Shown piece after piece: positions 1 through 9,544 of a DNA stretch of 64,000 nucleotides. How positions within the stretch are numbered: the first letter of the stretch is position 1; the number at the start of each line of letters is the position of its first letter. The position numbers and the translations under genes are program-made. The stretch is from Saprospiraceae bacterium (GTDB lineage: Bacteria > Bacteroidota > Bacteroidia > Chitinophagales > Saprospiraceae): contig JADJTQ010000002.1 in the NCBI GenBank assembly GCA_016711125.1, forward strand, positions 434,001 through 498,000, written 5' to 3'. The notes under the pieces are model-generated. The model had not been told where the DNA came from and did no database searches. It saw only the letters and a list, made by a program, of their open reading frames with translations.

Positions 1-1894
1 CAAAGGGTGATGTGCCTCCCAGGCTGTGAAGATTGATCAGACCGTTTGCCTGACCACAATGTGTGCTTTCTGTAGTCAATGACAGCATGGGTGGAGACTC
101 CTCAAAAACCTGAAATTGTTTGGAAACAACACACCCTTGAGCATCATTGACGATCACTTCATAAATTCCTGGTGAAACCTTTACAAATATTGAATCGGTC
201 GTTGTCATTTCTCCCAGTTGAAAAGAATAGGGCCCCTGGCTCTCAAGTACATTGACTCGGACCATTCCATCCACACCTTTACATGAGGCATTCGTCACTT
301 CAACATTTAGTTTGGGCCTGCCCGATTTCTGCGTCACCAATATTGAGGTTGAGCGGGTACACCCGATACCATCCCGGACGAGGATCTGATATTTACCTGG
401 TGAAAGATCGCCAAAAAATTGACTCGCTTGGGGTCCATAGCCAATATCATACGTTTGCGATCCTGAAGCTCCGCTTACTTGGATTGACAATTGGCCATTA
501 TTTTCGCCACAGGAAGCATCCACCTGGAGCGCAGTATCAATTGATAGCGCACACAAAATACCGAAAGATGACCCACATGGAGTGAGGCAAGATGCCTCTG
601 ACACCCGTCTGCGAATTAAGTTACCTGGTTCTTCTCCAAATCCAAGGCTAAAATCGATACCGCCTTTGAGATGACAATAACTCATGATAGTTCCTTTTGG
701 GGGTATTGGAGCTATATCACAAACACCGCAGCCTATCTCAGGATTCGCTTTTGAGCACCCATCCAGTGCAATGCAATTATCGGGTCCCCACACACAATCC
801 TGAGTATGGAACGAGCCCATTCCATGACCGAGTTCATGTGCGATGACATTTACGGTCCAACTATAGTTGGGAAAATTTACATACGCTGGCAGAATGTTGC
901 TATAGCCCACGTTGAGCACCTGGTCACAGATGACATCGATATAAGCAATACCGCCATTTTTATTATCGGCCATATCCAAGAGGTGACGAAGATTGCTATC
1001 ACCCCCGGGTGATCTATTCATGAAGGAATTTAACGCCGCTGTCGTTGACTCATGATCATATGGATCTTGTTCGGTCCAGACAAATAGTCCCGAAATCTCA
1101 AGATTGATCTCGTCATTCGTATATAATGCTGACACCTGATTAAAAACACCGCTTACATAGTTGATCACTTTTTCTACATTTTTATCCAGTCTTTGGTAAA
1201 CATTATAACTGGTTTCAAAATATATTTTAACACAATTGGCATCGAATGATCTACCTTGAGTTCCCGCATTTTTCAGTCCGGTAAAATCGACTTCATATCC
1301 AGGCTTCAGCAGTGCCTCACATTGGAAGGAATTGTCTCCATAGAGATCTTCTGCCCGACAAACAATATGAAGGCTATCGGAAGGCACTCTGGCCAAAACC
1401 AAAGTGCCCAGGTGAGCGGTGGAAATCAAACCCATGATGTCCTCTTCAAAAATACTTATGGCCACCACAGATTGATCATCATCCTTGATAATGCCCCTGT
1501 AATGTTGGCCCTTCTGTTGAGGAACATAGTTACCTAGTGGTGTTTCGATCTGAAAATCCAGCGTCAGGGGTGTCTGTTGATATATCTGTAAAATCAGCGT
1601 CTGTTGCTCAAAGGGAATTTCTAACTCCAATAGGGAATCATCACTGGATCTCAATGTCTGCAAAGTCAGTTGATGCAAATTAAGGTAACCTAGCTTCTTT
1701 GAGGGCGTCTGATTCCTAACTCTGGAGGGCTTGATTTCAGGAGAAAACAGCTGATAACGTTGTACCGTTTTTTGTGGAGATCTGCCCTTTACCTTAACAG
1801 ACAGAGAGTTAGGTACTCTTTCTTGGGAGTAGGATAATTTAAAACCAATAAGAAGGACCAGAATGATCTGTAAGGACTTTCCCACTTGAAGCAT
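1..1894 (-). CDS. Secreted reprolysin-like zinc metalloprotease with SprB-like repeats (3' end cut by window edge)
   Basis: Open from an ATG at 1894 to the left edge (631 codons, no stop), so the C-terminus is missing. The first ~23 residues form a signal peptide ending near SYSQ. Residues 30-200 look like a propeptide. The zinc site HELGHGMGSFH begins at residue 353 and fits HExxHxxGxxH of the M12/reprolysin-like clan; a methionine-turn-like GTIMSYCH follows about 40 residues later. From about residue 430 there are Cys-containing repeats of the pattern SCxxxNGxLxIxVxG...LxPGxYxxxVxDxxGC, which resemble SprB repeats of Bacteroidota surface proteins. Such proteins usually end in a type IX secretion sorting domain; that is inference, because the end is outside the window. 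The lipoprotein gene upstream lies on the same strand. Protease assignment is firm; substrate unknown. Confidence 0.85.
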   Translation of the reverse strand, partial: MLQVGKSLQIILVLLIGFKLSYSQERVPNSLSVKVKGRSPQKTVQRYQLFSPEIKPSRVRNQTPSKKLGYLNLHQLTLQTLRSSDDSLLELEIPFEQQTLILQIYQQTPLTLDFQIETPLGNYVPQQKGQHYRGIIKDDDQSVVAISIFEEDIMGLISTAHLGTLVLARVPSDSLHIVCRAEDLYGDNSFQCEALLKPGYEVDFTGLKNAGTQGRSFDANCVKIYFETSYNVYQRLDKNVEKVINYVSGVFNQVSALYTNDEINLEISGLFVWTEQDPYDHESTTAALNSFMNRSPGGDSNLRHLLDMADNKNGGIAYIDVICDQVLNVGYSNILPAYVNFPNYSWTVNVIAHELGHGMGSFHTQDCVWGPDNCIALDGCSKANPEIGCGVCDIAPIPPKGTIMSYCHLKGGIDFSLGFGEEPGNLIRRRVSEASCLTPCGSSFGILCALSIDTALQVDASCGENNGQLSIQVSGASGSQTYDIGYGPQASQFFGDLSPGKYQILVRDGIGCTRSTSILVTQKSGRPKLNVEVTNASCKGVDGMVRVNVLESQGPYSFQLGEMTTTDSIFVKVSPGIYEVIVNDAQGCVVSKQFQVFEESPPMLSLTTESTHCGQANGLINLHSLGGTSPF

Positions 1895-2032
1895 AGAGCT
1901 GGATTCTGCACTATCAAATTAATAGTCTGAGGTCGCAAACATGAGCAACTCAGAGTGGTTTTCTTCAGACCTTATCAGAACAAAGAAACTTTATTTTTTT
2001 AATATGATCTATCGGCCAGCGCTTCTTTTGAT

Positions 2033-2551
2033 CTATTCTGCAATAAATTTTACATCAATGTTGCTTGAAATAAAAACCGGAGTTGGAGCCCTTAATCTTA
2101 TCGAGACTAGAAAGTTGATATTTTTCACATTCATAACATCAGCGACATCATCTTCGAATGGTAAAATATTTACATTTCTTCCCGCATTCACAGGAATGAA
2201 ATCCGTAAGAAAAACGTCGCTAGCCTCATCCTGATTGAGACCTTGATACACCGAAATTCCAATTTCCTGAATAAATTCAAAATCGATGTCTTGCAGTAGT
2301 GATGAAAAGATGGCCGAAGCAGGTCTAATGCGTAATACGTGGTCAGGTGCAACATTAAATTGCTCGCGTAATGTCTCGATATTGGTAGATACATTGGCTA
2401 TCCGGAAGTAATGCCTTTCGAAGGGATTAAGACCCGCCGGTATTTCAAAATTAAGCCGAAAGGGTATTTCAAATAAAACGGGATCCCGTTTACGACAACT
2501 TAGCGAGGTGACACATAAGATCAATATTAAAGCTGTTGCTGGTTTGATCAT
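2033..2551 (-). CDS. Hypothetical lipoprotein
   Basis: A 172-residue protein from the ATG at 2551; a TTG four codons upstream is possible but less likely. It starts with a short basic segment, a hydrophobic stretch and a lipobox ending in SLSC followed by RKRD, so it should be a lipid-anchored envelope protein. The rest is soluble, with no cysteine pattern or repeat that I recognise and no family I can name. It lies about 140 bases upstream of the metalloprotease on the same strand and may be co-transcribed with it. No function is proposed. Confidence 0.7.
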   Translation of the reverse strand: MIKPATALILILCVTSLSCRKRDPVLFEIPFRLNFEIPAGLNPFERHYFRIANVSTNIETLREQFNVAPDHVLRIRPASAIFSSLLQDIDFEFIQEIGISVYQGLNQDEASDVFLTDFIPVNAGRNVNILPFEDDVADVMNVKNINFLVSIRLRAPTPVFISSNIDVKFIAE

Positions 2552-2653
2552 TCTTCTTACCAACGTTTGTAGGTTGGATCACAGTGTACTCTATCAAAAT
2601 AAAATCCGTAGGTTTTGAACTTTGATATGTCACATAAATGTATATTAAAATCC

Positions 2654-2661
2654 TATATTTG
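2654..2661 (+). promoter_or_regulatory. Putative -7 element of the recA promoter
   Basis: TATATTTG matches the Bacteroidota -7 consensus TAnnTTTG and ends 22 bases before the preferred recA ATG at 2684. No TTTG is found at the usual 19-21 base spacing (the nearest, 2621-2624, is 29 bases away), so the -33 half is weak. A promoter here would exclude the longer reading frame starting at 2615. Confidence 0.4.
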
Positions 2662-2683
2662 TTCACTTAACCCAAATCATATC

Positions 2684-3730
2684 ATGAGTAAAGAAAATTC
2701 AGAAAAATTAAAAGCTTTACAGCTGACGGTAGATAGATTGGAAAAGACCTATGGTAAGGGTTCTATCATGCGATTGGGTGATAAGCAGGTTGTTGAGGCA
2801 GATACAATACCGACTGGTTCATTAGGCCTGGATGTGGCTCTTGGCATTGGTGGCTTTCCGAGGGGGAGAGTAATTGAAATCTTTGGCCCGGAATCATCAG
2901 GTAAAACAACACTGGCAATACATGCTATTGCAGAATGTCAACGCAAGGGAGGAATTGCTGCGTTCATCGATGCTGAGCACGCGTTTGACCGGTCTTATGC
3001 TGAGGGTTTAGGTGTCGATACTGAAAACTTGCTCATTTCTCAACCAGATAATGGTGAACAAGCCCTGGAGATTACTGAAAATCTTATTCGCTCCGGTGCC
3101 ATTGATATCATCGTTATTGATTCCGTTGCGGCTTTGGTGCCCCGGGCAGAAATTGAGGGTGAAATGGGTGATTCTAAGATGGGTTTACAGGCTCGTCTGA
3201 TGTCACAAGCTATGAGAAAACTCACTGGTACCATTGGACGCACCGGATGCTGCTGTATGTTCATCAACCAGTTACGCGAGAAGATAGGTGTGATGTTCGG
3301 AAATCCTGAAACCACCACTGGTGGAAATGCCCTCAAATTTTATGCTTCTATTCGTTTAGACATTCGTAGAAGCGGCTCAGCCATCAAGGACAAAGAGGGC
3401 AACGTGGTAGGTAATACGGTAAAGGTCAAAGTAGTAAAAAATAAATTAGCTCCCCCTTTCAGGATTGCGACTTTTGATATTATGTATGGGCAAGGTATTA
3501 GCAAAGTAGGTGAAATTGTGGATCTCGGATCTGATCTGGATGTCTTGAAAAAAAGTGGTTCGTGGTTTAGCTATGAAGGCACCAAGATTGCTCAGGGTCG
3601 TGAAGCTGCCAAGCAATTTATGTTAGATAATCCTGAAGTTGCTACCCAAATTGAAAATCTGATTAAGGAAAAGATCACCGGAAAACCTATGTCCGCAGCG
3701 TCTGATGAGCCGGATAATTCGGAAGACTAG
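2684..3730 (+). CDS. recA: Recombinase RecA
   Basis: A 348-residue RecA, the usual family length. The Walker A motif GPESSGKT is at residues 68-75, followed by the conserved MGLQARLMSQAMRKL and FINQLREKIGVMFG segments of the filament and DNA-binding core. The reading frame is open 23 codons further upstream to 2615, but the conserved N-terminus begins at MSKENSEKLKAL, and the likely -7 element lies between the two starts. RecA forms ATP-dependent filaments on single-stranded DNA for homologous recombination and triggers the SOS response. I see no clear LexA-type operator upstream. The acidic tail (SDEPDNSED) is typical. It is transcribed alone, convergent with gldD. Confidence 0.98.
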   Translation: MSKENSEKLKALQLTVDRLEKTYGKGSIMRLGDKQVVEADTIPTGSLGLDVALGIGGFPRGRVIEIFGPESSGKTTLAIHAIAECQRKGGIAAFIDAEHAFDRSYAEGLGVDTENLLISQPDNGEQALEITENLIRSGAIDIIVIDSVAALVPRAEIEGEMGDSKMGLQARLMSQAMRKLTGTIGRTGCCCMFINQLREKIGVMFGNPETTTGGNALKFYASIRLDIRRSGSAIKDKEGNVVGNTVKVKVVKNKLAPPFRIATFDIMYGQGISKVGEIVDLGSDLDVLKKSGSWFSYEGTKIAQGREAAKQFMLDNPEVATQIENLIKEKITGKPMSAASDEPDNSED

Positions 3731-3765
3731 ATCCTAGGAACGGGGCGGATAAAGCCTACAAAAAC

Positions 3766-4368
3766 TTAATCCGACCATTCAAAAGTATTAATCATATGTG
3801 AAATATCTACTTTCACATACTCGTATAGTGGCTTAAGTGAATCTGGTCTGATCTGGGTATTAAAATAAAGGGCTCCTCTTAAAAAATGGCTGGTACTATC
3901 GGTCATATAAAATTGAAAAGGTGTTGCAACAGGCCCCTCCAGATTAAAAATAAATCCGGAAACTCCATTGGGCTTTTCAAATTTTACTTCATCAATATAG
4001 GTGGCTTTCTTGTTGTGCTCCATCGCTAAATTGAAAGCGTCTTTGTTTAATTTGGCAAAGGGATTTTGGGCGTTGATCGGATAGTAGCTACAATATATCC
4101 GACAATTAAAGTCCGGATAATAAAGGTTGAACCAGCAAGGATCGATTGGTTTTTCGTTAAAAAACAAGGTGTCTTGTTCTACCTCCGTATAGATTGGCCT
4201 TTCAAAAGTGAAGTGACAATAGTCCTGATTAAAAAGCACATATTCCTTTTCTGGGAATTCTATTCTTGGGAAGGCTCTGGGCTTGGGTACACTCATCTGA
4301 TTGTTTTGGCAAGCCATCAGCAAACAGAGAATTGGTACAGCATGGTACCCACTAAGTTTTGACTTCAT
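3766..4368 (-). CDS. gldD: Gliding motility lipoprotein GldD
   Basis: A 200-residue protein from the ATG at 4368, chosen because it gives a lipoprotein signal with the lipobox LCLLMAC. The longer frame starting at 4485 runs back into gldE. Family hallmarks are the PKPRAFPRIEFPEKEY opening, paired aromatic/Cys segments (YCHFTFE, CWFNLYYPD), and the QFYMTDSTSHFLRGALYF core. GldD is an envelope lipoprotein required for gliding in Flavobacterium. Its precise role is unsettled, and the gene also occurs in non-gliding relatives. It overlaps the end of gldE by 17 bases and closes the mutY-ssb-gldE-gldD cluster, a conserved arrangement in the phylum. Confidence 0.9.
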   Translation of the reverse strand: MKSKLSGYHAVPILCLLMACQNNQMSVPKPRAFPRIEFPEKEYVLFNQDYCHFTFERPIYTEVEQDTLFFNEKPIDPCWFNLYYPDFNCRIYCSYYPINAQNPFAKLNKDAFNLAMEHNKKATYIDEVKFEKPNGVSGFIFNLEGPVATPFQFYMTDSTSHFLRGALYFNTQIRPDSLKPLYEYVKVDISHMINTFEWSD

Positions 4369-5780
4369 CAGGAAGGGTAATTTTAACTTTCTCAATTCTT
4401 TTGGCACTGACTGCCAGTATCTTAAATCGATATTCCTTATACTTGATTTCGATATTCTTTCGGGGTATTCGGCCAAGCAACTCAAGAATTAAGCCGGCCA
4501 CACTATCTGCTCCTCCTTTTACTTGTTCAAAAGTGTCGGTGTTAATGCCAATCACTCTGCAAAGATCATTAAGGAGTGTCTTACCTTCAAATATGTAATT
4601 AAATTCATCAATCTTCTCAAATTCAACCTCTATCTCTTCATCGAATTCATCTCTGATGTCTCCAATGACTTCTTCCATTACATCTTCGAGAGTGACCAAA
4701 CCACCACTACCACCAAATTCATCGACCACTATGGCCATATGAGTGCGTTCTTGTTGAAACTCAGTCAATAGTTCATTGATCTTTTTAGCCTCCGGCACAT
4801 ATTTTACCTCTGGTCGGATCAAGGTATTCCATGCAAATTCGTTTTGTTCATTGAGATGGAGCAGAAGGTCTTTGACGTAAAGGATACCCTGGATATTGTC
4901 AAGATCTTCTTCATAAACAGGTATTCTTGAATATCCTGAATCTTTGACAATCTTCATCACGACATCAAAAGAGCTATCAATATCAAGTGCTACAACATCC
5001 ACTCGGGAACGCATAATTTGTTTGACATTGACATCACCGAATTTCACGATACTTTTCAGTATATCTATTTCTTTTTCAGAATTCTGCTCATGACTCACCG
5101 TTAATTCGATCGCCTTATCAAGATCATCTTTCCTGCTCCGGTTGCGATTCGTATCTTGAGCTAACCGCTTTTCAAATCGAGTGGACCAGGTGACTAGTAT
5201 TCTGGAAATAGGGAACAACAGTGTTTTTAAGAAAACCAGGGGCCCTGACATCATTCTTGCCATTTGTTTATTATTCACATTGGCATAAATCTTCGGTGCT
5301 ACTTCGCCAAATAAAACTAAAAGAAAAGTTGCCCCTACAACGGTTAAGGTAATCTCAATAGCCTTTGCAATACCCTCCAACGAAAAAATTTTCCAAGATT
5401 AAAGCGGGCATTCCCTCTGCCCACTCAAAAAAAGTAGTCATAGGAAAGATGTTGCGAATCAAGAAGTCTGAGAGAATGACAATGGCAATATTGACAAAAT
5501 TGTTACTGATGAGAATGGTTGCTAGTAGAATCCGGGGACTATCCCGCAACTGGAGTATACGCTTGCTATTGACACTACCTTCATTTGCCAGAAGGTGCAA
5601 ATCTGAAGGACTCAAGGAAAAATAGGCTACTTCGGCACCTGATATTAAAGCTGAACAAGCAAGCATTAATATAATGAGAATGATGCCTATCGAAATACCC
5701 CCAAATGATACCGTAAGCAACACAAAGGGGGTGAATAGAAGGAAAATGACCTTACTACTGGGAGGTTCAATGCTATCCAA
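4352..5780 (-). CDS. gldE: Gliding motility protein GldE (CorC/HlyC family), split by a frameshift
   Basis: Two adjoining frames make one protein of about 475 residues. The first part (5780 to ~5390, TTG start, MDSIEPPSS) has the membrane domain, including the conserved LISGAEVAYFSLS. The second (~5388 to 4352) continues with the last membrane helix (LLFGEVAPKIYA), two CBS domains (IMRSRVDVVALD; GLVTLEDVMEEVIGDI) and the C-terminal CorC_HlyC domain. The join is at a run of six T in the coding strand (5383-5388). Removing one T gives a continuous LENFSLEGIAKA. The protein is DUF21/CBS-type, related to Mg/Co efflux proteins, and works with GldD. The break is probably a sequencing or assembly error, but a real mutation cannot be excluded. 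Confidence 0.85.
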
Positions 5781-5829
5781 ATGTCTTTGTCTAGCTTAAT
5801 TTAAAATATGAGGAGTATAAATACCGATC

Positions 5830-6309
5830 CTAAAAAGGAAGATCATCATCTACTTCATCTTCTTGGCCACCACCTACTTGTTGAGGAGTTGCACTGCTAC
5901 TATTGTCTTTCAACTCGTAGCTGCTACCCTGGGGTGCATCTGAAGCTGCGGGAAAACTTGAACTATAGCTGCCGCTGCCACCTTCCCGCCGTTCAAGAGG
6001 CTTAATAGTGTTAGCAACTACTTCCGTGATATATCTTTCATTCCCATCTTTATCCTGGTATTTGCGATGGGTTAGTTTGCCTTCAACATAAACTAATGAT
6101 CCTTTTTTTAAGGCCTTTTCTGCCCTTTCTGCCAAAGATCTCCAAACCACTACATCATGCCACTCAGTGAGGGTTTGCCACTCACCGTTTTTATCTCTGT
6201 AGCTTTCATTGGTTGCCACTGGAAACTTACCTACCATACTCCCATTCTCCAGATGTCTAATTTTCGGGTCTCGACCTAAATTGCCGATCAGAGTCACTTT
6301 ATTCACCAT
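5830..6309 (-). CDS. ssb: Single-stranded DNA-binding protein
   Basis: A 159-residue SSB. Residues 1-105 form the OB fold (MVNKVTLIGNLGRDP; WHDVVVWRSLAERAEKALKKG). A Gly/Ser/Gln-rich linker follows, and the acidic tip DDDLPF is the docking peptide for partner proteins such as RecQ and PriA. It coats single-stranded DNA during replication and repair. It sits 15 bases downstream of mutY and 49 bases upstream of gldE and is probably co-transcribed with them. The start is the only sensible ATG. Confidence 0.97.
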   Translation of the reverse strand: MVNKVTLIGNLGRDPKIRHLENGSMVGKFPVATNESYRDKNGEWQTLTEWHDVVVWRSLAERAEKALKKGSLVYVEGKLTHRKYQDKDGNERYITEVVANTIKPLERREGGSGSYSSSFPAASDAPQGSSYELKDNSSSATPQQVGGGQEDEVDDDLPF

Positions 6310-6324
6310 GTCTTATATATTGAG

Positions 6325-7406
6325 TTATTCCAAATTTAAAATTACGTCTTTATCTTCTAAGAAACAATCAATCACTTTTGGGAATGCAAATTTCCGGATT
6401 TTTTTTGTCTTTATGGCGGTATACTTGTCTCTGTTCAAAATCGCTTCATCATCCCCAAGCACAACCGTGAGAAATTCAGCATGAATCACTTGATGAGAGA
6501 GCAGCTGTTTGTATTTTCTGGGTTTGGTTGGACTCTGAATAATCGGTAGATCGATTTTTTTAGAATCGCCTCCCACTCGACTTCTCCGGCTGTCTCTACC
6601 AGATAAAATTCATGAAGTTGTGGCCAAATATCATCCTCGTCTCTTCTTTTGACATAGGTAAAATCCCCCTTAACCGGAACGAGATAGTAAAAATATCTGT
6701 GTCTCTTGGGCTTCTTTGCCTTTTTGACTGGGATTATACCAACCAGATTTTTTCTGAGTGCAACGCATTGTCGGGATAAAGGGCACGGGTTACAATCTGG
6801 ATTGGCTGGTTTGCATTGCTGTGATCCAAAATCCATGATCGCTTGATTGAAGGTCCCCGGTTCTTCAACATCAAGTAGATCCTCTGCATGTTTCTGAATA
6901 ATCTCTCTTGTATGATTCTCTTCAACTGGGTCAATGATGCCTTGCAGCCGGGTTATCAAGCGCACCACATTGCCATCGACCACAACATACGGCTTATTGA
7001 AAGCAAAAGAAGAAATAGCGGCGGCGGTATAAGGTCCTATTCCGTTTAAGGCCAGGATTTGTTCGTATTCGTTTGGGAATATACCGTTGAAATTATCAAC
7101 TACTTTTCGAGCAGCAGTGAGCATATTCCGAGCTCTTCGGTAATAACCAAGACCTTCCCATATCTTCATCAAATCATTCTCAGATGATGCAGCCAAATGT
7201 TGGATGCTTGGATACTTGCTGATAAACCTCATGTAATACGGCAAGCCCTGATCAACTCTGGTTTGTTGCAAAATGATTTCTGAGACCCATATGCGGTAGG
7301 GATCGCGATCTCTTTTCCACGGTAGAAATCGCGGATTATTTCTGCTCCACATTAACAATGCCTGGCGAATTTCCAGATCTCTTTTCGTACTTTTAGTAGT
7401 CTCCAT
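6325..7406 (-). CDS. mutY: A/G-specific adenine glycosylase MutY, frameshifted near the C-terminus
   Basis: The glycosylase domain is intact: SEIILQQTRVDQ holds the catalytic Glu, LNGIGPYTAAAI is the helix-hairpin-helix, VVDGNVVRLITRL holds the catalytic Asp, and C-x6-C-x2-C-x5-C (CKPANPDCNPCPLSRQC) binds a 4Fe-4S cluster. The frame leaves the C-terminal NUDIX-like, 8-oxoG-recognition domain at a run of seven A in the coding strand (6555-6561). One extra A restores ILKKIDLPIIQSP and LSHQVIHAEF, giving 360 residues. As written, the frame would end at 6486 with about 28 wrong residues. MutY removes adenine mispaired with 8-oxoguanine. First gene of the mutY-ssb-gldE-gldD cluster. Confidence 0.9.
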
Positions 7407-7451
7407 CTAAAAAGCTAATTTAAAAACTCTTATCGGTTAATTATTTTCGGA

Positions 7452-8150
7452 GTGAAACTGAAATCCATAATTGATGACCTACTTTATCTGGTCTATCCAA
7501 ATCTGTGCGTAGGCTGTCATGAGGAGGCGGTGCACGATGAAGAGCTCTTTTGTATCAATTGTGAGACTAAACTGCCGCTTACCGATTTTCACGAAATTCA
7601 ACCCAACGAAGCTACTGATAGAATGGCAGGAGGATTCGGCTTTTTGCGGGGTCTCAGTATGTTTCGTTTTTACCCGGGTGGTATGGTGCAACACATGATC
7701 CATGAAATCAAGTACCGTGGTCAGACAAATATTGCACGCCGACTTGGCCGCAGATATGGGGTCCTATTGAAGGAACTTCCGGATTTTATTGACCTTCACT
7801 GCATAGTGCCCGTGCCCCTTCATCCAAGAAAGTTAAGGTCACGCGGTTATAATCAAAGTCGTTTTTTTGCCGAAGGATTGGCTGATTCTCTCATATGCTT
7901 CTCATCTTCAAACTACTTGTTACGTACGAAAGAGACCAGTACACAAACATCAAAAACAAGGTATGAACGCCTCGAGAGTATGATGAAAGCATTTTCTGTA
8001 AGTGATAAGGCAAGCGTTTTGAAGGGCAAACATATCCTATTGGTTGATGATGTATTGACCACCGGTGCGACTTTGATGTCTTGTGCTCAGGCACTTTCTC
8101 TGATACCAGACATCAAGATTTCTTTTGCTACCATTGGCCTGGCCCAATAA
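7452..8150 (+). CDS. ComF family phosphoribosyltransferase-like protein
   Basis: A 232-residue protein from a GTG start. The N-terminus has the ComF zinc-finger-like cysteines (CVGC and CINC). The C-terminal half is a type I phosphoribosyltransferase fold with the PRPP loop HILLVDDVLTTGATL and the family signature HPRKLRSRGYNQS. ComF homologues (GntX in E. coli) are linked to DNA uptake and use. The gene is divergent from mutY with about 45 bases between, and meets the aminotransferase gene tail to tail. Family assignment is firm; natural competence is not implied by this gene alone. Confidence 0.88.
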   Translation: MKLKSIIDDLLYLVYPNLCVGCHEEAVHDEELFCINCETKLPLTDFHEIQPNEATDRMAGGFGFLRGLSMFRFYPGGMVQHMIHEIKYRGQTNIARRLGRRYGVLLKELPDFIDLHCIVPVPLHPRKLRSRGYNQSRFFAEGLADSLICFSSSNYLLRTKETSTQTSKTRYERLESMMKAFSVSDKASVLKGKHILLVDDVLTTGATLMSCAQALSLIPDIKISFATIGLAQ

Positions 8151-8151
8151 T

Positions 8152-9294
8152 CTATAATGCACAGAGTCTCTCGGCGGCAGCGGCCAGAGTTGCATCGGTC
8201 TTACCAAAACACAATCGAATCAAACGTATTTGAGGATCTGGATCTGTATAAAAGACACTCATAGGTATTGCCGCGACGCCATGATTGATGGTGAGATCCT
8301 GAACAAATTCAGTATCAATCTTATCACTCAACTCCGAATAATCATAAAGCTGAAAATAACTTCCTTCACTTTTGAGCGCTTTAAGTCTACTTGATTCCAG
8401 TGCATTTTGTAGATAATTGCGCTTGTGTTCAAAAAATTGAGGTAATTGCAAATACATGGTTTTGTCTTCCATGTAAGCGGCTAAAGCATATTGCAAAGGA
8501 GTCGGCACTGTAAACACGTTGAATTGGTGAACTTTTCTAAACTCCTTGGTCAACTCTTTGGGAGCGATGCAATATCCCACTCTCCAACCTGTGACATGGT
8601 AAGTTTTACCAAATGAAAACACAGCAAATCCACGACTATATAAACCTGGATATTTAAGAATACTTTCATGAGTGTAGCCATCAAATGTCAAATGTTCATA
8701 AACTTCGTCGCTGATCACATAGAGATCAGTCTCCTGCACCAGAGATTCGAGCGCTACCAAGTCTTCTTCCTTCAGTATTCTCCCGATCGGATTGTGCGGT
8801 GTGTTGATGATAATAAGTCGTGTCTTAGCTGTGATCAGACTTTTCACTTCATTCCAATCAACTATAAAGTGAGGTGCTTTCAGATGGTAAATCACTGGTT
8901 TGCCACCATTGAGGATGATTGCTGGTTTATAAAGATCATATGCCGGATCTAACAAGATTACTTCATCATCTACATGAACCAGGGCAGTAATTGCGGAATA
9001 AATGGCTTCTGCAGCCCCTGCAGTGATCGTGACTTCATGACCCGGGTCCAGATCGATCTGGTACAATTGGGAGTATTTGCTGGCAATCTGTTCTAAAAGC
9101 GGATCAATGCCTCGCATCGGAGGATATTGATTGTGCCCTTGTTTCATGGCCTGATATGCCAACTGCTGAAGATACGGATCACAATCAAAATCTGGAAAAC
9201 CTTGTGATAGATTGATGGCATTGTGTTTCTTGGCGAGGGAAGACATGACCGTAAAAATCGTGGTCCCTACCTCTGGCAACTTGCTATTTAGCAT
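8152..9294 (-). CDS. PLP-dependent class I/II aminotransferase (methionine aminotransferase-like)
   Basis: A 380-residue aspartate-aminotransferase-fold enzyme. The start at 9294 (MLNSKLPEVGTTIF) fits the family; the frame is open to 9372 but that part overlaps the pterin dehydratase gene. Visible landmarks are NLSQGFPDFDCD, INTPHNPIGRI, DEVYEHLTFDG and SFGKTYHVTGWRVGY, which holds the Schiff-base lysine. These resemble YbdL/kynurenine aminotransferase-type enzymes that act on methionine and aromatic amino acids; the exact substrate is not readable. Its start overlaps the preceding dehydratase stop by 11 bases, so the two are probably translationally coupled. Confidence 0.88.
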   Translation of the reverse strand: MLNSKLPEVGTTIFTVMSSLAKKHNAINLSQGFPDFDCDPYLQQLAYQAMKQGHNQYPPMRGIDPLLEQIASKYSQLYQIDLDPGHEVTITAGAAEAIYSAITALVHVDDEVILLDPAYDLYKPAIILNGGKPVIYHLKAPHFIVDWNEVKSLITAKTRLIIINTPHNPIGRILKEEDLVALESLVQETDLYVISDEVYEHLTFDGYTHESILKYPGLYSRGFAVFSFGKTYHVTGWRVGYCIAPKELTKEFRKVHQFNVFTVPTPLQYALAAYMEDKTMYLQLPQFFEHKRNYLQNALESSRLKALKSEGSYFQLYDYSELSDKIDTEFVQDLTINHGVAAIPMSVFYTDPDPQIRLIRLCFGKTDATLAAAAERLCAL

Positions 9295-9535
9295 CTGAAA
9301 ATCGATTATAGATGCCGTCAATCCTGTCTGCCAATTTCCGGTCTTTTTGAGTGATAGTATTGCCGGCATCATGAGTGGTCAATTCGATATTTACCTGATT
9401 ATAAACGTTACTCCACCACGGATGATGATTCATTTTTTCAGCTTCCAGCGCTACCTGAGTCATGAATCCAAAAGCATGATTAAAGTCCTCAAACTTAAAG
9501 CTCTTACAAAGTTTATTATCTGTTTCTTTCCACAT
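9284..9535 (-). CDS. 4a-hydroxytetrahydrobiopterin dehydratase (pterin carbinolamine dehydratase)
   Basis: An 83-residue protein of normal family length for the shorter bacterial forms. The signature HHPWWSNVYNQVNIELTTHD contains the paired histidines of the active site, and the C-terminal TQKDRKLADRID is also conserved. It dehydrates 4a-hydroxy-tetrahydropterin, usually to recycle the cofactor of phenylalanine hydroxylase. No hydroxylase gene is in this window. Middle gene of a likely M42 peptidase-dehydratase-aminotransferase operon, 9 bases after the peptidase stop. Confidence 0.93.
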   Translation of the reverse strand: MWKETDNKLCKSFKFEDFNHAFGFMTQVALEAEKMNHHPWWSNVYNQVNIELTTHDAGNTITQKDRKLADRIDGIYNRFSDAK

Positions 9536-9544
9536 GATTCAATA

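Noticed and set aside
283..1537. Plus-strand open frames opposite the metalloprotease
   Set aside because: They are shadows of the minus-strand gene, which shows a clear signal peptide, zinc motif and repeats.
2615..2683. Longer N-terminus for RecA starting at an upstream ATG
   Set aside because: The extra 23 residues do not resemble RecA, and a TAnnTTTG promoter element lies inside them.
5383..5395. Programmed ribosomal frameshift at the A4T6 tract in gldE
   Set aside because: The change needed is +1 (skip one T), not the -1 expected at an X-XXY-YYZ heptamer, and similar breaks occur in many unrelated genes, pointing to sequence error.
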